Source: Ignavibacteria bacterium
GTDB taxonomy: Bacteria > Bacteroidota > Ignavibacteria > Kapaibacteriales > Kapaibacteriaceae
Direction of reading: 5' to 3'
Length of the DNA stretch: 64,000 nucleotides
Assembly (NCBI GenBank): GCA_016707005.1
Contig: JADJIQ010000001.1
Location: forward strand, 432,001-496,000
Every line of letters begins with the position of its first letter. Within the stretch, counting starts at the first letter, position 1. This document shows, piece after piece, positions 17,089 to 23,764 of this stretch. A program made the position numbers and the translations under genes. The notes beneath the pieces are model-generated. The model was not told the DNA's origin. It saw only the letters and a program-made list of their open reading frames with translations, and did not search any database.

Positions 17089-17448
17089 ATGGAAACCAAA
17101 ACTACTACCATTGACCAGTACCTCAAAACGGTTGACGCAGATAAGCGGCGTGTTCTTGAGGACATACGTTCATCCATCCGCGCTCTCGTACCTGATGCAG
17201 TTGAGTGCATCAACTACGGTGTTCCAACCTTTAAACTCAACGGCAAGAACCTCATCCATTTTGCAGCAGCAAAGAACCATTGCTCGCTTTTTCCAGGTCC
17301 CGGCGCAATAGCGGCTTTCTCTGAGGAACTTACTGCCTTTGCTACGAGTAAAGGAACCATTCGATTTACGGTGGAGAGCCCCTTACCGAAGAGTTTGGTG
17401 AGGAAGATCGTAAAACACCTTGTCGAAAAGACGTCATCCCGAGCGTAG
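17089..17448 (+). CDS. DUF1801 (YdhG-like) protein
   Basis: A 119-residue small soluble protein of the DUF1801/YdhG-like fold. It shows IDQYLKTVDADKRRVLEDIR, then VPDAVECINYGVPTFKLNGK, then FAAAKNHCSLFPGPGA. The ATG at 17089 is preferred over an upstream in-frame ATG that would add a cysteine-rich leader unlike the family. The last five residues (TSSRA) and the TAG stop are encoded by an inserted CGTCATCCCGAGCGtAG repeat, so the native C-terminus has been replaced. Biochemical function is not established. A second DUF1801 gene lies at 21.2 kb. Confidence 0.8.
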   Translation: METKTTTIDQYLKTVDADKRRVLEDIRSSIRALVPDAVECINYGVPTFKLNGKNLIHFAAAKNHCSLFPGPGAIAAFSEELTAFATSKGTIRFTVESPLPKSLVRKIVKHLVEKTSSRA

Positions 17449-17481
17449 TCGAGGGATATGACATTATGACGTTATGACATT
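17431..17481. repeat. CGTCATCCCGAG dispersed repeat plus ATGACATT octamers
   Basis: A copy of the dispersed element ACGTCATCCCGAGCG-TAGTCGAGGGA (17431-17456) lies across the end of the DUF1801 gene. Directly after it ATGACATT/ATGACGTT is repeated three times (17458-17481). Confidence 0.8.
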
Positions 17482-17515
17482 TTTGAATCGTACATCATTC
17501 GGTTACGGAGTATAC

Positions 17516-17905
17516 ATGTCGAACATCGTTGAAATGGCTGCCGGTACCTTTACACTACTTTCCGTTCTTACCATTGGCTTTCAGATCGCGCTTGGCCTAG
17601 GTGCTCCGTGGGGGAGATTCACACTTGGGGGAAAATATCCTGATGTCCTTCCAATGAAGGCACGGTTGATTCCCGTTTTCTCAACAGTGGTCCTTGCGTT
17701 CTTTATTGCGATCGTCCTTACCCGTGCTGGACTCATACGTCCGGACCTTCTAGAACCGTCTCGTATTGCTATCTGGTTGCCCGTTACCTACATGGCGCTT
17801 GGACTCGGTTTGAATTCCGTCTCCAAGAGCAAGCCCGAGAGAAGACTGTGGGTACCGGTGATCTTGGTGATGCTTGTGTGTACGTTGATCGTGGCTCTTG
17901 TTTGA
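17516..17905 (+). CDS. small membrane protein, unknown function
   Basis: A 129-residue hydrophobic protein with four likely membrane segments (about residues 9-28, 50-70, 84-101 and 110-128). Short basic loops (WGRFTLGGKYPD, SKSKPERR) separate them. No family is recognised. GGAG lies 5 nt before the ATG at 17516; the in-frame ATG at 17474 would add 14 residues partly encoded by the octamer array and is less likely. It converges on the adenylate cyclase gene with 6 bp between stops. Confidence 0.6.
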   Translation: MSNIVEMAAGTFTLLSVLTIGFQIALGLGAPWGRFTLGGKYPDVLPMKARLIPVFSTVVLAFFIAIVLTRAGLIRPDLLEPSRIAIWLPVTYMALGLGLNSVSKSKPERRLWVPVILVMLVCTLIVALV

Positions 17906-17911
17906 GTGGCC

Positions 17912-19753
17912 TCACAATCGCTCCAACCAGTAGGTTGTCATCATACCCTTACCCTTGACCTCTATAGTTCCGCGCTCCGTAACCCCGAAACCCTGCAGCT
18001 CTTCTGCAAACGCTTGGCTGATGTGAATACGTCCGGGTTCGCTGTGTTGCTCCATGCGTGCTGCAATATTGACAGCGTCACCCCAGATGTCGTACATGGG
18101 TCGCGTAGCGCCGATAACGCCGGCAACTACGGTGCCGATGTGCATACCAATGCGCACGCGAACTCCATAGGTTCCATCGGTTATTGCCTTCATCATGTCC
18201 ATAGCACAATGGGCTGCTCGATGCGCAGGTTGTGATACCATGTCTGGCAAATTGGCCACAGCCATGTAGGCATCGCCGATGGTTTTGATCCGAACGAGGC
18301 CGTGATGTTCGATGATCGTATCGAATTGCGTGAAGATTCGCTCGATGAAGTCCAACACTTCCTTGGGTTCCATGTTTTCCGAGATCGTGGTAAAGCCAAC
18401 GAGGTCGGCAAAGAGAATCGCGACGTCAGTGTGGACATCTGCAATGCGGCGTTCGCCGGAGAGAATTCTTTCTGCAACCGTACCAGGCATCACTGAATGA
18501 AGAAGATCTCGCTCGCGTTGAGCGGTGCGACGTTCTTCTTCTCGCTCACGTTCTACTGTGAACAGTGCTAGTCGTTGTTGAGCTGTCGTATTCGTGACCG
18601 ATGTCTCCAATTGAGTGCGCTCGAGCAAGCACTGGTAAGCACGGCTGGACGCTTGCGTGGCGGCATAGGCAACGTGGAGTTCTGCCAGCGAACGAAGCAG
18701 AGCCGACACATCTGCGCGTTGACGTGCCGCATCAGCAATTGGCTCTAGAATGTCGATCGCTTTCTGGTGATCACCTTCGCACATCAACAACCGAGCCTCT
18801 TCGATGACATGAGTTATCCGCTGCGGTTCGTTTGAAGCCATAGCAAGAGCATCTTCTGCTCTCTGAAGCCACAACCGTGCCTGTTCGATGTTACCCAACA
18901 CCCGATGTGCTGCGGACAGCCCACGTCGTGCGCCGGTTGCCATTGACCATTTGCTCTTGTCTGTGCTCAAGCGTTCAGCTACCAGCAGTTCGTGAATGGC
19001 CTGCGTCGCATCGTTGTCCTCAAGGTGCAATAGGCCAATGTTCAGCGCAGCATACGTAGCAAATCTCTCTGCATCGGCGCCGGTGTCGATCGTGCGTACC
19101 TGTTCGAAGTATGTGCGTGCCTTCTCGCGATTACCCGTTTCGCCATACAGCACACCAAGATTTAACATGGCGATCGCTAGCGCTATAGGATTATCCAACG
19201 TCGTGAACGTTTCATAGGCCCTGAACTGCATGCGTACCGCATCGGCTAGGAGCCCCTTTCGACTATAGATCGTAGCTAACTCGGTAAGGGCATTGCCCAA
19301 GGCTGCAGGGTAGGGAAGTGCGCCAAGAAGAGCAACGGCGTGTTCACCGTGTGTTTGGGCATCGTCATATCGACCTTGTTGCGTTGCGCAGAGTGCCAGT
19401 GTGCGAAGTGCGCGTGCCTGATAGCCAACATCCGTCATGGTATCTACATCGAGGTCTTGCATCAAATCGAGTGCCTCGTCTACCTCCGTGGATTCCGCCA
19501 AGAACTGCGTCCAACCCGTCACCATTCGGTAGTGTAGATCGTACGGTCTTTTGGAAGGGGGCAGTGCAGTGAACGAAGCAAACGCTGACCGTGCACCTTG
19601 CAGATTCCGTTGAGAACACTGCAGTTCCAAATTGAGCCATAGTTGCAACCACCATGGCTCAGGGTCGGCGGGCATTTCCGCTACCAGTCTATCCAGCATA
19701 GGCTTGCGGATACCGAGGATAGCATCGTCGATCTGTTGGAGCATAGTTGACAT
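17912..19753 (-). CDS. TPR-containing class III adenylate cyclase
   Basis: A 613-residue soluble protein. Residues 30-370 are TPR-like helical repeats, and residues 385-425 are a charged helix that should form the dimer stalk. Residues 438-613 are a class III cyclase domain. The catalytic set is complete: metal-binding Asp450 (FADLVGFT) and Asp494 (IGDAYM), adenine-recognising Lys490 and Asp555 (RPMYDIWGDA), and transition-state Asn562 and Arg566. The Lys/Asp pair predicts ATP rather than GTP as substrate, giving cAMP. The TPR part suggests control by protein contacts. A TACATTCG element ends 4 nt before the ATG, implying a leaderless message. Confidence 0.92.
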   Translation of the reverse strand: MSTMLQQIDDAILGIRKPMLDRLVAEMPADPEPWWLQLWLNLELQCSQRNLQGARSAFASFTALPPSKRPYDLHYRMVTGWTQFLAESTEVDEALDLMQDLDVDTMTDVGYQARALRTLALCATQQGRYDDAQTHGEHAVALLGALPYPAALGNALTELATIYSRKGLLADAVRMQFRAYETFTTLDNPIALAIAMLNLGVLYGETGNREKARTYFEQVRTIDTGADAERFATYAALNIGLLHLEDNDATQAIHELLVAERLSTDKSKWSMATGARRGLSAAHRVLGNIEQARLWLQRAEDALAMASNEPQRITHVIEEARLLMCEGDHQKAIDILEPIADAARQRADVSALLRSLAELHVAYAATQASSRAYQCLLERTQLETSVTNTTAQQRLALFTVEREREEERRTAQRERDLLHSVMPGTVAERILSGERRIADVHTDVAILFADLVGFTTISENMEPKEVLDFIERIFTQFDTIIEHHGLVRIKTIGDAYMAVANLPDMVSQPAHRAAHCAMDMMKAITDGTYGVRVRIGMHIGTVVAGVIGATRPMYDIWGDAVNIAARMEQHSEPGRIHISQAFAEELQGFGVTERGTIEVKGKGMMTTYWLERL

Positions 19754-19757
19754 GGTG

Positions 19758-19765
19758 CGAATGTA
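19758..19765 (-). promoter_or_regulatory. -7-like element TACATTCG of the cyclase gene
   Basis: One mismatch to TAnnTTTG, 4 nt from the ATG at 19753. It fits the short-spacing pattern seen at the methyltransferase, purD and M61 genes. Confidence 0.4.
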
Positions 19766-19808
19766 CGCAGGAGGAAGTCATGAGGTCGTTTCGTAATTAG
19801 CATGTACA

Positions 19809-20765
19809 ATGAGATCAAGACTTCTTCTGCTCACGTTGCTTTTGTGCCCGAACCTTCAAGCACAGGACAATTCAACAACTACGTCCGCTATCCATCAACT
19901 CGTAGGCAGATGGAGTGTGACCGTTGACGGTCAGGAAGCGTCGATCATGAATGCTCAGGTCGAAGCCTGGCGATCTATGCCTGATGGGTCGCTGGTTGGC
20001 TGGAGTGGGACATCTCATGGTACGGGCATTCACAAGAGCGAAGATCTCGCGCTCTCAAAACGTTCGGGCACGTGGACCTATGAGGCTAGGGTTGTTAAAC
20101 AGAACAACGGCAAGGCCGTGGCGTTTGCTTGTACGAAGATGACAAAGGACATCATCGTCTTTGAGAATCCGATGCATGACTTCCGGCAGAAGATCGAGTA
20201 TCAGTTCAGATCGCGCAATGAGATCGTTGTGACGGTCAGTGGCTCGGCGCGGAAGTTTGTTCTCAGGTTCCGGCGTATTCCCGAGGGAGTCATCTCCTAC
20301 TCGCCCCTGCAACTCGACACCTCGGCGACGAACACCCCTAAGATCCCGTCACCGACACAACCCACAGCTCGAATCAAGGGACTGATCGGTAGCTGGGAAA
20401 GCAGTGATCACAACAAGACTATGAAGATCGCCGAGGTAGGTCCTGGGCGATATGCAGGGACGATCATGACCCTTGCATCAGATCTGAAAACATTGATCGA
20501 GTTCAAGATCGAAGTCTTCAAAAGGAAGAACCAATGGATGTTGTCCTTGCAGCGCCCGGTTTGGAACAACAGTGAGCAAATGATGTATCGTTTGATCCAC
20601 AGCTCGATCAAAACACTCATCTTTCAGAACCATTGTGGTGAGTCACCAAATCAGCTGCATTTTGAGTTCGCTGACAAGGACTCCATACTCCTTTCGTGTG
20701 ACGATGTTGTTGGCATGGAAGGCGAATCAAGCGGTCGCGTGATCGATCTCAAACGAAGTCACTGA
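19809..20765 (+). CDS. secreted two-domain protein (DUF6265-like)
   Basis: A 318-residue exported protein with a signal peptide (residues 1-18, LQAQ). The first domain (25-157) resembles DUF6265: LVGRWSV, a SLVGWSGTSHGTG turn and the motif VFENPMHDFRQKIEYQF. A Thr/Pro-rich linker joins it to a second lipocalin-like domain (190-318; LIGSWESSDHNKTMKI, YAGTIMTLASD). Both look like small beta-barrels that could hold a ligand; none is known. The gene is 11 bp upstream of the VOC gene, so these and the following DUF1801 gene probably form an operon. Confidence 0.7.
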   Translation: MRSRLLLLTLLLCPNLQAQDNSTTTSAIHQLVGRWSVTVDGQEASIMNAQVEAWRSMPDGSLVGWSGTSHGTGIHKSEDLALSKRSGTWTYEARVVKQNNGKAVAFACTKMTKDIIVFENPMHDFRQKIEYQFRSRNEIVVTVSGSARKFVLRFRRIPEGVISYSPLQLDTSATNTPKIPSPTQPTARIKGLIGSWESSDHNKTMKIAEVGPGRYAGTIMTLASDLKTLIEFKIEVFKRKNQWMLSLQRPVWNNSEQMMYRLIHSSIKTLIFQNHCGESPNQLHFEFADKDSILLSCDDVVGMEGESSGRVIDLKRSH

Positions 20766-20776
20766 ACAACCTTCAT

Positions 20777-21181
20777 ATGCCGCACAAACCATTCACGATC
20801 AAGAGCCTGAGTTTTGTTTCGCTCTACATGCGAGACATTGAAGCTGCCGTGGCATTTTATACCTCAGTGTTCGGTCCGCACGAGTACACAGAAGAGAATG
20901 AGATCCTCTACGGTTGGAGAATGGGATCCACGTGGTTGACGATGTTCCCAAGCACCGCCGGAACCGCCACAGATCGTAATCCGTGTAATACGGAGTTTGC
21001 CATTGAAGTGTCGTCTCCAGCTGAGGTTGATGTGCTCTACGCTGCTCTTGTCTCAGCAGGGGCAACTATAGGAATGACTCCTCGAGATACAACCATGTAT
21101 GTGCCGATGCGATTCTGCTGTGTTGACGATCCCTTTGGCGTCAGGATCGATGTCTATTGTCCGCTTGGAACAGACCTATGA
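20777..21181 (+). CDS. VOC-superfamily protein (glyoxalase/bleomycin-resistance-like)
   Basis: A 134-residue protein with the VOC fold made of two beta-alpha-beta-beta-beta modules: SLYMRDIEAAVAFYTSVFG with YGWRMGSTWLTMF, then FAIEVSSPAEVDVLYAALV with FCCVDDPFGVRIDVY. The final DPFG...D strand is typical. Members range from metal-dependent lyases to binding proteins; catalysis cannot be assigned. Its TGA overlaps the next ATG (ATGA), so it is translationally coupled to the DUF1801 gene. Confidence 0.85.
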   Translation: MPHKPFTIKSLSFVSLYMRDIEAAVAFYTSVFGPHEYTEENEILYGWRMGSTWLTMFPSTAGTATDRNPCNTEFAIEVSSPAEVDVLYAALVSAGATIGMTPRDTTMYVPMRFCCVDDPFGVRIDVYCPLGTDL

Positions 21182-21561
21182 CTGAACAAACCGATGTTGA
21201 AGAATATCTCCGCACGTTTGAGCACCCTAACAAGGAAGTTCTGTTGCGCGTGCGTGAGATCATACTCGGCGTTGATCCCAAGATTCAAGAAGGCATCAAG
21301 TGGAAGGTGCCCAGCTTCCGCACCACCGAATTCTTCGCAACGTTTCATGTCAGGTCGAAGAAGGGTATGGGGCTTGTCCTTCATTTTGGTGCGAAGAAAC
21401 GCCAAGATCTGCCCGAACGGTCAACGATCTCAGATCCCACGAACCTGCTCGAGTGGCTATCTGATGACCGGGCGATGATCACATTTGGATCGATCCAAGA
21501 GGTTGACAAGAGCGAGCATGAGTTCGCAAACATCATACGTCAGTGGAGTAAACTTGTCTGA
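21178..21561 (+). CDS. DUF1801 family protein
   Basis: A 127-residue soluble protein of the DUF1801 fold: VEEYLRTFEHPNKEVLLRVR, then IQEGIKWKVPSFRTTEFFAT, then GLVLHFGAKK. It is a distant paralogue of the protein at 17.1 kb and retains a normal C-terminus. The start at the ATGA overlap with the VOC gene is preferred to an in-frame codon 21 nt upstream. Coupling to a VOC gene hints at a shared pathway, but none is known. Confidence 0.82.
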   Translation: MTEQTDVEEYLRTFEHPNKEVLLRVREIILGVDPKIQEGIKWKVPSFRTTEFFATFHVRSKKGMGLVLHFGAKKRQDLPERSTISDPTNLLEWLSDDRAMITFGSIQEVDKSEHEFANIIRQWSKLV

Positions 21562-21599
21562 TTCGCTCAGTACGCTCGAGCGAAAGCTGTAGGTGCCGG

Positions 21600-21621
21600 T
21601 GATCGCGATCATGCTAGCATG
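21600..21621. promoter_or_regulatory. two overlapping 12-bp perfect palindromes
   Basis: TGATCGCGATCA (21600-21611) and CATGCTAGCATG (21610-21621) share two bases. They lie 90 bp upstream of the small membrane-protein gene at 21712, in a 150-bp spacer that otherwise holds only a weak TCTCAA/TTGAGA hairpin. They could be operators. Confidence 0.4.
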
Positions 21622-21711
21622 TTCATTAGTTGTAGCGCTTGAAGTGTCTTTTCTCAACTATTTTGAGAGAGGCTAAATGAGCAATTCACGAATGATAATC
21701 GGGGGGCTACT

Positions 21712-22074
21712 ATGGAAACAGATCCTACAGTTCATGACAGAGATTCAGAAGAGGCCTTTGCCTATGCCATAGAACAGATGCATGGCGGAATTCCACTTTT
21801 TAAGATCGAGGAGCAGCTAGTTCAACGCGGATTGAGCGAGGAATCTGCTTCGGCCGTCATCGCACGAGTTTCGGACTACCGTACATCCTCTGAAGCAAAG
21901 GAAGCTCGCAGCAGCATGAATCAAGGTGCCGTCTGGTTCTTAGGCGGGATTGTCGTTACCGTAGCAACCTATGTGCTTGCAACCGGAGGTGGAACCTATG
22001 TTGTTGCATGGGGTGCCGTCGTTTTCGGTGGAATCCAATTCGTACGTGGCTACATGAAACTGCAGAACTATTGA
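21712..22074 (+). CDS. small membrane protein, unknown function
   Basis: A 120-residue protein. The acidic, helical N-terminal half (residues 1-65) contains a short motif similar to SHOCT/UBA-like helices (GGIPLFKIEEQLVQRGLSEE). Two membrane segments follow (about 72-90 and 94-112). No family is assigned. The topology places the helical domain in the cytoplasm. The ATG follows GGGGGGC as a weak ribosome site. It is convergent with the HigA-like gene. Confidence 0.6.
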   Translation: METDPTVHDRDSEEAFAYAIEQMHGGIPLFKIEEQLVQRGLSEESASAVIARVSDYRTSSEAKEARSSMNQGAVWFLGGIVVTVATYVLATGGGTYVVAWGAVVFGGIQFVRGYMKLQNY

Positions 22075-22096
22075 GAAGATGTGATCGGTGTTCTTT

Positions 22097-22450
22097 CTAT
22101 GCCCGTGAGCCAGACCTCTTACTCGAAGCAGGGGATCTTTTACCCACGACCGTTGCAACGATGGCCTTCTCCGGCATGTCGAGGGCTATAAGAACACGGA
22201 TCAAGAGGTCGAAAGACACGGACGGATCGCCGGCTTCGAGTTTCGCGATCCTAGATTGGCTTGTACCGACTCGTTCTGCAAGCTCCGTTTGTGTGAGATG
22301 ACACTTTTTCCGTCGGGTATACACTTCCATTACAAGAGAAGCCTTGATGTTGACATACTTTTCCTCACTTGGTGTGAGGGTAAGGAACTCAGCAACAGAG
22401 CCCACTCTAAACCCCGCAGACTCTAGTCGTCTTTTTCGAACATCATTCAT
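22097..22450 (-). CDS. higA: XRE-family antitoxin (HigA-like)
   Basis: A 117-residue protein with an extended N-terminus (to about residue 45). A Cro/CI-type helix-turn-helix (LTQTELAERVGTSQSRIAKL, then EAGDPSVSFDLLIRVLIALD) occupies about residues 53-95. The tail is basic. It is second in a toxin-first pair, the order typical of higBA. The ATG at 22450 is chosen because AGGAGG lies 7 nt upstream; a TTG two codons earlier is too close to that site. It should repress the operator upstream of higB. Confidence 0.85.
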   Translation of the reverse strand: MNDVRKRRLESAGFRVGSVAEFLTLTPSEEKYVNIKASLVMEVYTRRKKCHLTQTELAERVGTSQSRIAKLEAGDPSVSFDLLIRVLIALDMPEKAIVATVVGKRSPASSKRSGSRA

Positions 22451-22452
22451 GA

Positions 22453-22791
22453 TCAATCCTCCTGTAGGTCATACCATCGAAAACTTGCGATGCATGTTTT
22501 GATAACTGACGTAGGAAGTGTTTCTGTCTTCTTCTTGAACACATCGACGACAAGTATGACTTCCGTATCGATTCTGTAGATGATTCTCCATGTCACATTT
22601 CCGTCATTGATTCGTAGCTCATGGCAGTTTCGACCGATCATCGGTAAAGGCCGCGAAAATGGCATTGAGATCAAGCCACCTAGCTGCAGAACCCGCAAGA
22701 GTAAGCCTGTCTTTTTCCTTGCCTCCGCCGAAAACGGTGGAGTTCTTACTGAACCATGAATCCAAACGATGACCTTTTCTTTGAAGTACAT
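22453..22791 (-). CDS. higB: HigB/Gp49-like toxin
   Basis: A 112-residue RelE-superfamily protein of the phage-derived Gp49-like/HigB type. It shows PPFSAEARKKTGLLLRVLQL near residue 18, CHELRINDGNVTWRIIYRI near 55 and the strand VILVVDVFKKKTETLP near 77. Such toxins cleave mRNA on the ribosome. The TGA is 2 bp from the higA ATG. The promoter carries a perfect inverted repeat between its -33 and -7 elements. Confidence 0.85.
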   Translation of the reverse strand: MYFKEKVIVWIHGSVRTPPFSAEARKKTGLLLRVLQLGGLISMPFSRPLPMIGRNCHELRINDGNVTWRIIYRIDTEVILVVDVFKKKTETLPTSVIKTCIASFRWYDLQED

Positions 22792-22801
22792 GCTCGCCTC
22801 A

Positions 22802-22832
22802 CAAAATATGTCAAAAGTGACATATCGTCAAA
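22802..22832 (-). promoter_or_regulatory. higBA promoter with operator
   Basis: On the minus strand a TTTG (22832-22829) and TATTTTG (22808-22802) are 20 nt apart, approximating a Bacteroidota -33/-7 promoter. Within this spacer, running to the -7 edge, lies a perfect inverted repeat ATATGTCA-N4-TGACATAT (22806-22825). Binding of HigA there would block the promoter. Confidence 0.65.
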
Positions 22833-22972
22833 ACGTGATGATTGTATTCTCCAGTAAGTGTCTTCATCGTCGAAGAACGTGACGAATGTCATTGAGACTC
22901 TCCTGATGGATAGATAGGTTTGAGAATCGGTCATAGAGGTCGACCTACGACCTCACTGAAACAGAGGCACCT

Positions 22973-23044
22973 ATGCTAAGGGTCATACTCATCATCTTTG
23001 TCGCAGCTGCTCTCATCATCGGCATCGCCTTTGTTTGGGGCTAG
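22973..23044 (+). pseudogene. truncated N-terminus of a DUF6544-type gene
   Basis: A 23-codon frame encoding one membrane helix (MLRVILIIFVAAALIIGIAF, then VWG, stop). It matches the first 23 residues of the intact protein at 25604 (MLKIIISIVVVAALIIGIVY, then AWG), with a shared stretch GCTGCTCTCATCATCGGCAT at the DNA level. The copy breaks off with TAG where a GAACAGC repeat array begins. It is probably the remnant of a tandem duplication whose body was lost. Confidence 0.65.
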
Positions 23045-23138
23045 ATGAACAGCGAACACAGAACAGCGAACAGCGAACAGCGAACACAGAACAGCGAACA
23101 CAGAACAGCGAACGTCATCCCGAGCGAAGTCGAGGGAC
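23045..23138 (+). repeat. GAACAGC heptamer array and dispersed repeat
   Basis: GAACAGC and GAACACA units alternate from 23047 to 23111 and end in a CGTCATCCCGAGCGAAG-TCGAGGGAC element (23112-23138). The rest of the spacer to 23280 shows no gene. Confidence 0.85.
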
Positions 23139-23280
23139 AACGAGAGAGGGCGTAGAGACGAAGGGATAATGGGGCTGGAGACGCAACGCCATCTATGTTC
23201 GCCAACCTCGGGCAGAACATTCCATATATTCGAATTGATACTTTGAATAACTGATACATACATCCCTCCGGCAGGTCGAC

Positions 23281-23763
23281 ATGAAACGTGTTGTTGTTTC
23301 TATTGTGCTCCTTGCCTTCGCACTGCTTCTACCTTCTCGCATGTTGGCACAGTGGGTGTCAGTAGACGGACCATACGTAGACGCTGGTGGTGTCTTTGCG
23401 CAAGTTGGTTCGAATCTTTTCGTAGCTACAGAAAATTATGTTTTCCGCTCCACGAACAATGGTGATAGCTGGACACCCGTTAATAACGGTCTGCCAGAAG
23501 ATGGGATTTATTCACTTTTAGGTGTTGGGACAAAACTTTATGCAGGCGCGGATGCTAGTTCGGGTTCACTCTATGTTTCCTCCGATAGTGGAGCAAGTTG
23601 GAAGATGTTAGATATGATGTATTTCAAAAGCGGAATCAAGCAACCTGTTGGGGACGTCATGTCTTTGGCTTCGCTGGGTGAAAATCTGTTCGTTGGTACA
23701 TCATATGGCCTAGTGTTACGCTCGGATAACGAAGGCGACAGCTGGACCTTGGTAAAAAGGTAA
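23281..23763 (+). CDS. N-terminal part of a split beta-propeller surface protein
   Basis: 160 residues: signal peptide (residues 1-23, MLAQ) followed by three and a half repeats of the BNR/sortilin-like type. Repeat landmarks are VFRSTNNGDSWTPVNNGLP, LYVSSDSGASWK and VLRSDNEGDSWTL. The frame ends abruptly after SWTLVKR at an A5 run (23754-23758), in the middle of a repeat. Removing one A joins it in frame with the next coding region. This half has an export signal but no T9SS tail. As it stands it would be a short secreted fragment; more likely it is half of one gene. Confidence 0.8.
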   Translation: MKRVVVSIVLLAFALLLPSRMLAQWVSVDGPYVDAGGVFAQVGSNLFVATENYVFRSTNNGDSWTPVNNGLPEDGIYSLLGVGTKLYAGADASSGSLYVSSDSGASWKMLDMMYFKSGIKQPVGDVMSLASLGENLFVGTSYGLVLRSDNEGDSWTLVKR

Positions 23764-23764
23764 T

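Noticed and set aside
23754..23764. Programmed -1/+1 ribosomal frameshift in the propeller gene
   Set aside because: No convincing slippery heptamer with a downstream structure is seen; an indel in the A5 run is simpler.
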